Source: Acidimicrobiia bacterium (GTDB taxonomy: Bacteria > Actinomycetota > Acidimicrobiia > Spongiisociales > SHLN01). Taken from it: a stretch of 48,593 nt of DNA. Every line of letters starts with the position of its first letter. Positions within the stretch are counted from its first letter, which is position 1. Of the stretch, positions 17,966 through 26,988 are shown piece by piece. The stretch spans positions 1 to 48,593 of the forward strand of contig JABDLU010000207.1 of the NCBI GenBank assembly GCA_013002865.1, given 5' to 3'. The notes under the pieces are model-generated. The model was not told the DNA's origin. It saw only the letters and a program-made list of their open reading frames with translations, and ran no database searches. The translations under genes were made by a program, and so were the position numbers.

Positions 17966-18430
17966 TCAGCGGCCGTGCAGTGCCGGTCGCAGGCTGCGCC
18001 ACCGCCGGTGTTGGGAGCGTCGCGCCGGGGTGGGCGGCTGCCCCGGGACCCGGCCGGGCGCGCCGGGGGGTTTCCCGGCCGCGTGCGGGTGCGGTCCATC
18101 GCGCTCGGCGGCGGCGAGTACCTGATCCACCGAGCTCCCCCGATTCAGCGCCCGCAGCGGGCTGATCAGCCCGAGGCTGCGGTGAGGCCGAACCAGCCAA
18201 TCCTCGATGGCGAGGTCGCTGAAGTCTGGCTTGAGGCGCTTGACCACTGCGGCGACGTCCGACCGCACCCCGCTCTCATCGAACTGGAAGGCGAAGTACA
18301 CCTCGGGGAGCCACTCCCCCTCTACGACCAGCAGATCGGGCCGATGCTTCAGAACGTCCGGCGGAGTCCCAGCCCGGCGGGCGGCCTGCTTCCTCGTCAG
18401 GAACGGGCCCTGCAGAATTCGCTCGCTCAC
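17966..18430 (-). CDS. DUF2384-like (MbcA/ParS/Xre-type C-terminal) protein with basic Pro-rich tail
   Basis: LVVEGEWLPEVYFAFQF...IEDWLVRPHRSLGLISPLRALNRGSSVDQVLAAAE; stop/start overlap with upstream kinase gene. Confidence 0.6.
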   Translation of the reverse strand: MSERILQGPFLTRKQAARRAGTPPDVLKHRPDLLVVEGEWLPEVYFAFQFDESGVRSDVAAVVKRLKPDFSDLAIEDWLVRPHRSLGLISPLRALNRGSSVDQVLAAAERDGPHPHAAGKPPGAPGRVPGQPPTPARRSQHRRWRSLRPALHGR

Positions 18431-19152
18431 GGGGCGGTCTTCACATGGGCGGGTGATGCCAGGCGGCGGATGGCGGCCGTCACGGTCGCGGCGATGACGG
18501 GGACGGGCACGGCTCCCGTGTTCCAGGTGACGTCATACCGGAGTGGGTCATCGATGTCGGCTTGGAAGTGGTTCTTGAGCAATCGAGCCCGGGCGGCATC
18601 GAGGCGGCGGGCTTCCCGCTGGGCGGCGCGCTCGTCGAGCCCGTAGTGGTCCATCATCCCGATGATGCGCACTGCCTCAGGAGCCACCAGCCGGATTGAG
18701 AGCCCGGTACCGAGGCCTCTGGTCACCTCACTTCCGGCTCGTCCGATGATGATGCTTTTGCCGGCCGAGGCCACGGCTGCCACCACCCGGAAGACCCGGT
18801 TCATCAGCATGTCCTGGTCGATGGTGGGTGACAAAATCTGCCCGAAGAACTCAGTGGTTCGAGTGCGGTACTGCTCGGCGATCAGGGCACTCATGGCGGG
18901 GGCATAGGTGGGATCCTCGGCAACGAGCTCGCACAGCTCGCTGTCGAACACTTGCCAGCCGGCAAAGAGCTCGACATCGGCCTGTTCTGCGAAGTTGGCA
19001 AGCAGGGCGGAAGCCAGCGCGTGAGCCCCGGCCCCCGCCTGCCGTGAGATGGTGACGAACGGCCAGGCGGTTGGTTGCGCCACTTCCGCTCGCACCGCCT
19101 GATCGGAGAAGTGCGCGCTGAGATACCTGTCCAGGTTCCTGACTCGGTCCAT
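18427..19152 (-). CDS. Cytidylate kinase-like family protein
   Basis: VTISRQAGAGAHALASALL P-loop-like; IIIGRAGSEV; SIRLVAPEAVRI; start MDRVRN at 19152 with GAGGAG SD. Confidence 0.72.
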   Translation of the reverse strand: MDRVRNLDRYLSAHFSDQAVRAEVAQPTAWPFVTISRQAGAGAHALASALLANFAEQADVELFAGWQVFDSELCELVAEDPTYAPAMSALIAEQYRTRTTEFFGQILSPTIDQDMLMNRVFRVVAAVASAGKSIIIGRAGSEVTRGLGTGLSIRLVAPEAVRIIGMMDHYGLDERAAQREARRLDAARARLLKNHFQADIDDPLRYDVTWNTGAVPVPVIAATVTAAIRRLASPAHVKTAP

Positions 19153-19254
19153 AGTCGGCTCCTCGCACGTGACGTCCACCCTCCAGCGTCGCGCCGGCGC
19201 CCGCCGCTCACTAGGGGCGGGTGACCCGAGTTGGAGTGTCAGTCGGCAGCCGGG

Positions 19255-20442
19255 CTATGGGCAGATGGCGTCGACGGTTGGGAAGGGATTGACGGCCTCG
19301 CCGCCGTCCGGGTGGATCTCGAAGTGCAGGTGCGGCCACGCATCAGGGGCGTTTCCGGTGCTGCCGACCGTACCAAGCGGCGCTCCCCGCTCGACTCGCT
19401 GGCCCTGAGCCAGGCCCGGGGCCCAGCCGTCCAGGTGGGCGTAGTAGTACTCCGCTCCGCTGTCGCCGAGCAGCCACACGGTGATCCCTCCCAGGCCACC
19501 ATCTGCGAGCCGGCCGACCGTCCCATCTTCGATGGCGACCAGTGGGGTTCCGCGATCGGCCATCATGTCGACCCCTTTGTGGGTCCGTCCCCCCGAGCGG
19601 GGGGCACCCCAGGTGTCGCGGAAGTGGTGGGGCCCCTGCACCGGACACACGAGATCACCGGCCGGAAGCGGCACCGTCGTCGTGGTCGTTGTCGGAGGCT
19701 GAACCGTCGTCGTAGTTGATGCCGGCACGGTCGTCGTGGTGGTGGCCCCCACCGGAACGGTCGTCACCGTCGTCGTGGTTGTGGCCGGGGGGCCGAGCGT
19801 CGTCGTCGTGACCGGCGCCGTCGTCGTCGTAGTTGGCGCCGGAGTGGTGGTGGTTGTGGTGGTCGTCGAGGTGGCGGCCGCCTGCAGCTCCGCTTCGTAG
19901 GCCTGGGCCAACGCCAGGTAGTCGGCCTCGAGGACGGCCACCCGCCCGGTCAGCTCGTCCACCCGCAGTGTGGCTTCTGCCTCGGCGGCGGCGAAGAGCT
20001 CGATCTCATCCGCCAGAAACGCCAGGTCTGCTTCGAGGCCGGCCACGGTCTCCTCCCGGGCGGCGATCCGGGCTTGATCGGCAGCCAGCCCGGCTTCCAG
20101 GTATCGGCGCTCGATGGCACTCTCAGACCAGATGCCACGGCTGGTGCCGGTGAACAGGACCAGTGAGCGATCCACTGCCGCCTCGACCGCCCCGGTTCGG
20201 GCAGCGACTGCCACAGCGGCCTCGCCGGCGAGCTCGTCGTACTCGAATTGGATCAACCCGCGGGTGTCTGCGGCGATGCGCTGCTCCCAGGTGGCGGTTT
20301 CCAGCTCTCCCTGGGCGCCCTCCCATTCCAACCGGAGGTCGCGCAGATCGTCCTCGGTGATGGCCGGGGCCGGAGCCGCCGTCAGCACGATCAGCAGAGC
20401 CGTCCCGAGCGCGCCGATGGCTCGTTTCACGGCCGGGACCAT
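19255..20442 (-). CDS. Secreted M23 (LytM-type) metallopeptidase with coiled-coil N-terminus and Thr/Pro linker
   Basis: Signal peptide; HFRDTWGAPRSGGRTHKGVDMMADRGTPLVAIEDGTV...HLHFEIHPDGG; long TTTTT linker. Confidence 0.9.
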   Translation of the reverse strand: MVPAVKRAIGALGTALLIVLTAAPAPAITEDDLRDLRLEWEGAQGELETATWEQRIAADTRGLIQFEYDELAGEAAVAVAARTGAVEAAVDRSLVLFTGTSRGIWSESAIERRYLEAGLAADQARIAAREETVAGLEADLAFLADEIELFAAAEAEATLRVDELTGRVAVLEADYLALAQAYEAELQAAATSTTTTTTTTPAPTTTTTAPVTTTTLGPPATTTTTVTTVPVGATTTTTVPASTTTTVQPPTTTTTTVPLPAGDLVCPVQGPHHFRDTWGAPRSGGRTHKGVDMMADRGTPLVAIEDGTVGRLADGGLGGITVWLLGDSGAEYYYAHLDGWAPGLAQGQRVERGAPLGTVGSTGNAPDAWPHLHFEIHPDGGEAVNPFPTVDAICP

Positions 20443-21185
20443 CCGTCGTCACTGCGGGTCGCCCGACCCTCGGCTGCCAGCTTGTGGAGGTGGGCAGTCG
20501 TCGATTGGGTGGCCAACGGCATGAGCGCCCGCTCGAGCTCCGGGTAGACGAGAGCAACGATGGCCTCCGCTGATCGCGGTTCACGCTCCAGCACGCCAAG
20601 CACCTGCTCCTCGCGGGCCCGCCGGTGGGCGATGTAGTCGGCCAGGACCGCCGCTGGGTCATCGATGCGATCACCGTGGCCGGGGTAGATGATCTCCGGA
20701 GCGCGCGCCGCCAGCCGATCGAGCGTGGCCATGTAGGCCGCCATGTCGTCGACGACCACCGTGCTCCCGGCCTTGATGGTGTCGCCGGTGAATAGCACCG
20801 ACCCAACAGCAAAGGTCAGCGAATCCGGCGTGTGCCCGGGTGTATGGAGCACCTCGATCATCTTCGTCCCTACGTGAATACCTTCACCATCGGCAACCGG
20901 CGAAATTGCTTGAAATCCGCCGAAGTTGCCAAAGCCGTAGGAGGGGACGGAGAACTCCGCCGCCAGCGGATTGGCCGCCGGGGCGTGATCCTGGTGATGA
21001 TGAGTAACCAGGATGCCGACTACCCGGAGGGCAGCAACCGCATCCCGGATTGCACCGAGGTGTGAGCCGATCATGGGGCCGGGATCGATGATCACCGCAT
21101 GGCCGGACGACTCGACGACGTAGCTGTTGGTGCCGGGGCCGGTGAACGGGCCGGCGTTGGGGGCGAGGATCCGGGTGATGCGCAT
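20427..21185 (-). CDS. MBL-fold metallo-hydrolase
   Basis: VTHHHQDHAPAAN (HxHxDH), HTPGHTPDSL, FTGDTI, YPGHGD. Confidence 0.9.
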   Translation of the reverse strand: MRITRILAPNAGPFTGPGTNSYVVESSGHAVIIDPGPMIGSHLGAIRDAVAALRVVGILVTHHHQDHAPAANPLAAEFSVPSYGFGNFGGFQAISPVADGEGIHVGTKMIEVLHTPGHTPDSLTFAVGSVLFTGDTIKAGSTVVVDDMAAYMATLDRLAARAPEIIYPGHGDRIDDPAAVLADYIAHRRAREEQVLGVLEREPRSAEAIVALVYPELERALMPLATQSTTAHLHKLAAEGRATRSDDGWSRP

Positions 21186-21235
21186 GGCGCATTATCCCCG
21201 GCCTTACGATGCCGGCCGGGCGTAATCTGGCCGTC

Positions 21236-22576
21236 ATGGAACTCCGCGACCTCCCGTCAGTCGGCGACCTCATGGCCACGGTCACCTCGCACGGTCTGGC
21301 GCGCGAGATCACGAGCGACGTCGCCCGGCACGCCATTGACCGAGCCAGACAGCAGATCCAAGAGGGCGGCACGCCGGATGCCGGCTCTCTGGCCCAGCAC
21401 GAGCTCGACCGCCTGGCCCGGCTGCGACCGCAGCGGGTCATCAACGCCGGCGGTGTCCTGCTCAACACCAACCTGGGACGGGCCCCCATCCACGCCGACG
21501 CGGCTGCAGCTGCCGCCACCGCTCTGCAGTCATATGGCAACGTCGAGTTCGATCTCGCCACCGGCCGGCGGGGCGGGCGCGGCGCTTACGTGAACCAGAT
21601 CATCACCAGCCTCACCGGGGCCGAAGCCGCCCTGGTGGTCAACAACAACGCCGGTGCGCTCTTCCTGACGCTGGCCGCCCTCGGGACCGGCCGCCAGGTG
21701 GTGATTTCCCGCGGGGAGCTCATTGAGATCGGTGGGTCGTTCCGACTGCCCGAGCTCATGGCCGCAGCCGGCGTGTGGCTGGTCGAGGTCGGGACGACCA
21801 ACCGGACCCGCCCCGGCGACTACGAGGACGCCATCACCCCACAAACCGGAATGCTCCTCAAGGTGCACCCGTCCAACTACCGGCTGGTGGGCTTCACCGA
21901 AGAAGCCGGCTACGACGACCTGGCGCGGCTGGCCGGCCGCCACCGCGTGCCGTTCGTGGCCGACATCGGCAGCGGACTGCTCGACGACCAGGTCCCGTGG
22001 GTGCCGGGGCCACCGCCCGCCTGGCTGGCCGGCGAACCGGCCGCCCGCCAGGTGCTCGCGGCCAGCGCCGACATCGTGCTGTTCTCCGGAGACAAGCTGC
22101 TCGGCGGGCCCCAGGCAGGGATCATTGCGGGCTCGCAATCGCTCATCGACCGCATTGGCCGCCATCCGATCGCCCGCGCCGTCCGGTGCGACGGCGCCAC
22201 GCTGGCGGCGCTCACCGCCACGCTCGAGCTGTATGCCGACGGCCGCGGTGGGGAGGTTCCCTTCTGGGCGATGGTCGGGCTCTCCCCGGCCGGCCTGGCC
22301 GACCGGTGCCGGGCGGTGCTGGAGCGGTCCGGGGTCAGCGGCTACATCGTCGACGACGAGTCGGTGGTGGGAGCGGGCTCTGTCCCGGGCCAGACCATCC
22401 CCAGTCCGGTCATCCGTCTGCCGAACGCCGGGACAGCCTGGGAGGGGTTGCTCGCTCGCGAACCGTCGATCGTCGCCCGGCGCGCCGAGGGCGACCTGAT
22501 CGTGGACCTCCGGGCGGTCGACCCCGACGACGACGCGGTTCTGGCCGCCGGCCTCTCGGCGACATGCCGATCGTAG
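21236..22576 (+). CDS. selA: L-seryl-tRNA(Sec) selenium transferase
   Basis: VINAGGVLLNTNLGRAPI; VVNNNAGALFLTL; VVISRGELIEIGGSFRLPE; ADIVLFSGDKLLGGPQAGIIAG; ATG at 21236. Confidence 0.93.
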   Translation: MELRDLPSVGDLMATVTSHGLAREITSDVARHAIDRARQQIQEGGTPDAGSLAQHELDRLARLRPQRVINAGGVLLNTNLGRAPIHADAAAAAATALQSYGNVEFDLATGRRGGRGAYVNQIITSLTGAEAALVVNNNAGALFLTLAALGTGRQVVISRGELIEIGGSFRLPELMAAAGVWLVEVGTTNRTRPGDYEDAITPQTGMLLKVHPSNYRLVGFTEEAGYDDLARLAGRHRVPFVADIGSGLLDDQVPWVPGPPPAWLAGEPAARQVLAASADIVLFSGDKLLGGPQAGIIAGSQSLIDRIGRHPIARAVRCDGATLAALTATLELYADGRGGEVPFWAMVGLSPAGLADRCRAVLERSGVSGYIVDDESVVGAGSVPGQTIPSPVIRLPNAGTAWEGLLAREPSIVARRAEGDLIVDLRAVDPDDDAVLAAGLSATCRS

Positions 22577-24351
22577 GGACCGCCGGGCATGTCGATCACG
22601 GCAAGTCGACGCTGATCCGGGCCCTGACCGGCCGTGACCCCGATCGCCTCGCCGAGGAGAAGGCCCGTGGTCTGACCATCGACCTCGGGTTTGCCTGGAT
22701 GAACCTCCCGTCCGGCGCCACAATCGGGTTCGTAGATGTGCCCGGCCACGAGCGGTTCATCAAGAACATGCTGGCCGGCATCGACGCGGTGAACGTCGGC
22801 CTGCTCGTCGTGGCCGCCGACGAGGGCTGGATGCCGCAAACTGAGGAGCACCTCGCCGTGCTCGACCTGCTCGAGGTGCGCAGCATCGTGGTGGCGTTGA
22901 CCCGAACCGGGCTGGCCGATGCCGAGACCCGGGAGTTGGCCGAGGCCGAGATCGAGGAGCACGTCGCCGGAACGGTGGCGGAGGGAGCGCCGGTTGCGGC
23001 GGTCGACTCGATCACCGGGGAGGGACTCGATTGCCTGATCGACGAGCTGGAAGCAGCCGTCGCCGGAGCTGTCGTGCCCGACCTCGGCCGGCCTCGGCTG
23101 TGGGTAGACCGCGCTTTCAGCATCGCCGGGGCGGGGACGGTGGTCACCGGCACCCTGCTGGACGGAGCCGTGGCGCTGGGCGATGAGGTCGCCATCTATC
23201 CCGGCGGAGAGACCACCCGGGTGCGCGGCCTGCAAAGTCACGAGCAAAGCGTTGAACGGGTCGAGCCCGGCAGCCGGACCGCCCTCAACCTGGGTGGCGT
23301 CGGCACCGGCGGCGTCGGACGAGGCTCCATGATCGGGCGGCCGGGCGAGTGGGTCCCCACGACCCGGTTCCTGGCAACGCTGCGCACGGTGCGGGGATTG
23401 GCAGCTCCGCTTCAGGATCGGGGCGCCTTCCATCTGCACGTGGGAAGCGGGTCATGGCCGGTTCGCATGCGATTGCTGGATGGCCCCGAGCTGGCCGGGG
23501 CCGGCCACGCCATCGTCACGCTCGAAGTGCCGGTTCCGCTGGCCGTCGGCGACCGGTTCATCGTTCGGGAGGTGGGCCGCAGGGCTGTGGTGGCCGGGGG
23601 ACGCGTCACCGATCCACGGCCGCCGAACCGGGTGCGCGGCCTCGACCTGGCCGCCCTCGACAGGTTGGCCGGCCTGGACCCGGATGAGCAGGCGACCGGG
23701 CTCCTTGCCAGCCGTCGGATCGATCAAGCCGATGTGCTGGCCGCCCATACCCGGGGCGGAGTTGCCGGTGCTGCCCTCGTCAGTGGCCGAACGGTCGTCG
23801 ATCCGGGCGAGGGTGCTCGCCTCGAGACCGAAGCGGCGCGCATTGTTGAACAGTTCCACGCCGATAACCCGCTGCGGGCCGGGGTTCCCAAAGCGAGCCT
23901 GGCCAGCTCGCTCGGCGTCGAGGGCGGCCTCGTCGATCTGTTGATCGGCCGATCGGAAGCGCTCACGGAAGACGGGTCTGACGTGGCGCTGGCCAATTTC
24001 CGCGTGGCGCTCGATGGGGACGCCCGGGCGGCGTGGGATCGTGCCCGCCGGGCTCTTGTTGCCGGACCGGCCGTACCGACGATTGCCGAGCTGGGCCTGT
24101 CAACCGAACTGCTGTATGCGCTCGTGCGCGATGGCTCGCTGGTACGGGTCGGCCAGGACCTGGCCTACCTCCCCGAACAGCTCGACGAGCTGGTGGCCGG
24201 GCTCAACGGGTTGCCGGAGCAGTTCACCGTTGCCGAGTTCAGGGACCACGCCGGGCTGACCCGCAAATATGCGGTCCCGCTGCTCGAATGGATGGACGCC
24301 GCCGGTCACACAATGCGACGCGGCGACGTTCGGTCCGTCAGAGCGTCGTGA
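22564..24351 (+). CDS. selB: Selenocysteine-specific elongation factor
   Basis: [40 protein letters not shown]-terminal winged-helix region ending [37 protein letters not shown]; overlaps the selA end. Confidence 0.93.
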   Translation: MPIVGTAGHVDHGKSTLIRALTGRDPDRLAEEKARGLTIDLGFAWMNLPSGATIGFVDVPGHERFIKNMLAGIDAVNVGLLVVAADEGWMPQTEEHLAVLDLLEVRSIVVALTRTGLADAETRELAEAEIEEHVAGTVAEGAPVAAVDSITGEGLDCLIDELEAAVAGAVVPDLGRPRLWVDRAFSIAGAGTVVTGTLLDGAVALGDEVAIYPGGETTRVRGLQSHEQSVERVEPGSRTALNLGGVGTGGVGRGSMIGRPGEWVPTTRFLATLRTVRGLAAPLQDRGAFHLHVGSGSWPVRMRLLDGPELAGAGHAIVTLEVPVPLAVGDRFIVREVGRRAVVAGGRVTDPRPPNRVRGLDLAALDRLAGLDPDEQATGLLASRRIDQADVLAAHTRGGVAGAALVSGRTVVDPGEGARLETEAARIVEQFHADNPLRAGVPKASLASSLGVEGGLVDLLIGRSEALTEDGSDVALANFRVALDGDARAAWDRARRALVAGPAVPTIAELGLSTELLYALVRDGSLVRVGQDLAYLPEQLDELVAGLNGLPEQFTVAEFRDHAGLTRKYAVPLLEWMDAAGHTMRRGDVRSVRAS

Positions 24352-24604
24352 TTCCCTGGGCGAGCAGCTGACGCCGCTCGACTTCTGTATATCCGCCCCA
24401 GATCCCGTACGGCTCGCGTATTTGCATGGCGTACTCGGTGCACTCCCGGCGGACCGGACAAACGGCGCAAATCGACCGTGCCTTGGCCTCGCGCCGCTCT
24501 CGTTCGTCTTTCCGCTCGATCGTGCTCGGCGGGAAGAACAGATGGGCCTGGTTGCCGCGACACAGGCCGCGGACCTGCCAATCTCTGCTGGGTGCCGTTG
24601 TCAC
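24338..24604 (-). CDS. WhiB-family transcriptional regulator
   Basis: Four-Cys pattern GLCRGN...AICAVCPVRREC-type plus GIWGG; GTG start with GAGGAG SD. Confidence 0.92.
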   Translation of the reverse strand: MTTAPSRDWQVRGLCRGNQAHLFFPPSTIERKDERERREAKARSICAVCPVRRECTEYAMQIREPYGIWGGYTEVERRQLLAQGITTL

Positions 24605-24680
24605 CAGCGGATCCTCCTCGTGTTAGCTGCGCCGACGTTACCGGCGAGAACGCGAATCTGCCAGGAAAAATAAGGAAGGG

Positions 24681-24771
24681 GTCGGTGGTCGGTGGTCAGT
24701 GGTCGGTGGTCAATGACCGGACGGGGAGGATCTGGTTCTGGCCGTTGACAGTCGACCGTTGACCGTTGACG
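24681..24771. repeat. Paired 7-bp arrays flanking a spacer with GGCC/TCTGG motif
   Basis: gtcggtg-gtcggtg-gtcagtg-gtcggtg-gtcaatg; spacer accggacggggaggatctggttctggcc; gttgaca-gtcgacc-gttgacc-gttgacg; ends 4 bp from the NfeD-like stop. Confidence 0.9.
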
Positions 24772-24774
24772 CGA

Positions 24775-26040
24775 TCAGGCGTCGCTTTCCACCGGATCCA
24801 CTTCGAGGATGAAGCCTTCGACGGCGGCGACGGTGACCGGGTCGCCGGCTTCGATGCCGGAGGCGCGGCGGGAGTTGGCTTTCCAGCGGGCACCGTCGAC
24901 GAGCACGACCCCTTCGGGAGCCACGGCAGTCTCGGCGGTACCGACCCGCCCGACGAGGTGCTGGCGACCGATGGTGGGGGTGGAGAACCGTGCGCGAACC
25001 ACCGTCGTCATGGCGAAGAGGAAGAACAACGCGATCGACGTGACGATGAGGGCGGCGCTCCACCACGCCATGGACAGCTGGGGCGGTTCGTAGACGAAGT
25101 AGCGGGCTCCGATCAGCATGGCGACCGTCCCGAGGATCGACGCGATTCGAAGCTGGATCCGCTGGAAGTCGAAGAGATAGAGCCCCAGCCCCAGGACCCC
25201 GAGGCCCACTGCCCACCAATTGACGGGCAGCACAGCGAGTCCGTAGCCACTCAACGCCAGCGTGAGCACGGCCACTGCTGCAGCCACACCCACCCCGGCG
25301 GCGTAGAACTCGAAGGCCGCGACAGACAGCCCCACCAGGAGGAACAGGTAGGCGGTGGCCGGCGACAGGGTCAAGCGGAGGGTGCGGTCGACGAAGCCTT
25401 GCTCGTGGAAGCGGGTGGTGATGGGACGCCGCTCCCCATCGTCGTCGAGGCGGGTGATCGCGATCTCGGTCTCGACGTCGTCGACCAGCACGGTAGAACC
25501 GTCGAGCGCCTGCACGATGTTGGTCAGCGCCGGTTGCACGCCGTCGACGACCCCCTCGATTGGCTCCTCGACGGTCGTCCGGCCTTCGATCAAACCGGAT
25601 GCCAGCAGGGCGGGCTCCGAACCATCGGCGGCGGGAAGCAGGCCGGTATCTCCGTGGCGGGGTGGATCGGCGGCGCCGATCTCGGCTCCGGGTGCCGCCA
25701 GGCCAATTGGGGCCAGGGCCAGGAGACGGACCGCGCCGCCGTAGGCGATAGCGGTCTCCGGGCCGACCCACACGGCCAGCGGGGCAGGCGGATCCTGAAC
25801 GATGCGGAGCAGCTCGCTCCAGCGGGCGGTCAAGGCCGCTGACGAGTCGAGCTGGACGATGATCAATTCGGAGGTGGGAGCGACGTCGGTGATGGTGGTG
25901 ATGGCGAAATCGATTGCCCGCTCGTCGAGCGGACCGCTCACTTTGATCACGTCGATGGCCCGCTCCGACTGGGCGCCGGCCGGCACCGCACTGATCACAA
26001 ACAGCGCACCACAAACCAGGACAACCAGACGTCGGAGCAT
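24775..26040 (-). CDS. NfeD-like membrane protein (ClpP-like N-terminus, TM region, OB domain)
   Basis: Signal peptide; IDVIKVSGPLDERAIDF; LAAPGAEIGAADPP; C-terminal VGRVGTAETAVAPEGVVLVDGARWKANSRRASGIEAGDPVTVAAVEGFILEVDP. Confidence 0.82.
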   Translation of the reverse strand: MLRRLVVLVCGALFVISAVPAGAQSERAIDVIKVSGPLDERAIDFAITTITDVAPTSELIIVQLDSSAALTARWSELLRIVQDPPAPLAVWVGPETAIAYGGAVRLLALAPIGLAAPGAEIGAADPPRHGDTGLLPAADGSEPALLASGLIEGRTTVEEPIEGVVDGVQPALTNIVQALDGSTVLVDDVETEIAITRLDDDGERRPITTRFHEQGFVDRTLRLTLSPATAYLFLLVGLSVAAFEFYAAGVGVAAAVAVLTLALSGYGLAVLPVNWWAVGLGVLGLGLYLFDFQRIQLRIASILGTVAMLIGARYFVYEPPQLSMAWWSAALIVTSIALFFLFAMTTVVRARFSTPTIGRQHLVGRVGTAETAVAPEGVVLVDGARWKANSRRASGIEAGDPVTVAAVEGFILEVDPVESDA

Positions 26041-26110
26041 CCCAGAATGTTACGGCGGCAAAGGGATTCGTGGGAGGGGGGGAGGTGGAACTTGGAACTC
26101 CAACCGATAG

Positions 26111-26251
26111 CACGGGAACGCGCTCTCACCCCCCTCCTAGCCTCCCCCACCGAAGGCGGGGGAGGAACCAGAAACGCCCGCCTCGCAAACGATGCCGAGA
26201 GGAATCACCAGTGGAGGCGGAGTGGGGCGGAGGGAACGACGCAGACAGGAG
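26111..26251 (+). repeat. R1-family element, tandem unit 1
   Basis: cacgggaacgcgctctcacccccctcctagcctcccccaccgaaggcgggggagg... about 141 bp. Confidence 0.85.
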
Positions 26252-26390
26252 CACGGGAACGCGCTTTCACCCCCCTCCTGGCCTCCCCCACTGCGTGGGG
26301 GAGGAAGAACAAACGCCGTGCTCGCAGACAATGCCGAGAACGATCACCGCTGGAGGCGGAGCTTGGCGGAGAGAACGGCCTAAACAAGAA
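26252..26390 (+). repeat. R1-family element, tandem unit 2
   Basis: cacgggaacgcgctttcacccccctcctggcctcccccactgcgtgggggagg... about 139 bp. Confidence 0.85.
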
Positions 26391-26535
26391 CACGGGAACG
26401 CGCCTAGCAACCCGCAGGGTTGCCCACCCCCCTCCTAGCCTCCCCCACCTTCGGCGGGGGAGGAACCTGAAACGCCTGCCTCTCAAACGATGCCGAGAAC
26501 GATCACTGTTGGAGGCGGAGCTTGGCGGTAGGCAC
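26391..26535 (+). repeat. R1-family element, tandem unit 3 (long form)
   Basis: cacgggaacgcgcctagcaacccgcagggttgcccacccccctcctagcctcccccaccttcggcgggggagg... Confidence 0.85.
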
Positions 26536-26563
26536 GACGCAAACAGCGAGGCGTTCGAGTGCC

Positions 26564-26598
26564 GGCGACGGGTGACCGGCGACCGGCGACCGGACTAC
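26564..26598. repeat. 7-bp tandem array (ggcgacc type), 5 units
   Basis: ggcgacg-ggtgacc-ggcgacc-ggcgacc-ggactac. Confidence 0.85.
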
Positions 26599-26607
26599 CC
26601 TCCCTCC

Positions 26608-26988
26608 ATGGCACGATTCCTCGTGGTGGCGGACACTCCCTGGGTGATCAACGACGTGCACGCGGCGCTGAGCCGGCCGGGTAACGAGCTGCGCGACCAC
26701 GCCGACCCGCGCACGGTGGTGGGGGCGGCGGCCGAGTTCGAGCCCGATGTCATCCTCATCGACCTGCAGGTTGCAGAGATGGGCGGCATGGCGATGACGA
26801 GGGCGTTGAAAGAAGCCGCCCTGGCCGACGACTTCCCAGACATCCCGGTTGTTCTGCTGCTCGACCGGAGCGCCGACGCCTTCCTGGCCAAGCGGGCGGC
26901 CGCCCGGGCGTGGGTACACAAGCCATTTGACGCGGCTGAGCTCCGCAGCGCCGTGGCCGGCATCCTGGAGACGCCCGTCGAGGCGTGA
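26608..26988 (+). CDS. Stand-alone response-regulator receiver domain protein
   Basis: FLVVADTPWVINDV...PDVILIDLQVAEMGGMAMTRAL...WVHKPFDAAEL; ATG at 26608. Confidence 0.82.
   Translation: MARFLVVADTPWVINDVHAALSRPGNELRDHADPRTVVGAAAEFEPDVILIDLQVAEMGGMAMTRALKEAALADDFPDIPVVLLLDRSADAFLAKRAAARAWVHKPFDAAELRSAVAGILETPVEA

Noticed and set aside
21186-21235. selC (tRNA-Sec) near selA/selB
   Set aside because: Intergenic space is too short and no long-variable-arm tRNA with UCA anticodon was seen anywhere in the window.
26111-26535. CRISPR array interpretation of the tandem R1 units
   Set aside because: Units are 140 bp and repeated along their length, with no short direct repeat plus unique spacers, and no cas genes nearby.
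26047-26607. N-terminal part of ORF 26047..26988 and ORFs 26070..26486
   Set aside because: Translations of the tandem R1 units; the receiver protein starts at 26608.
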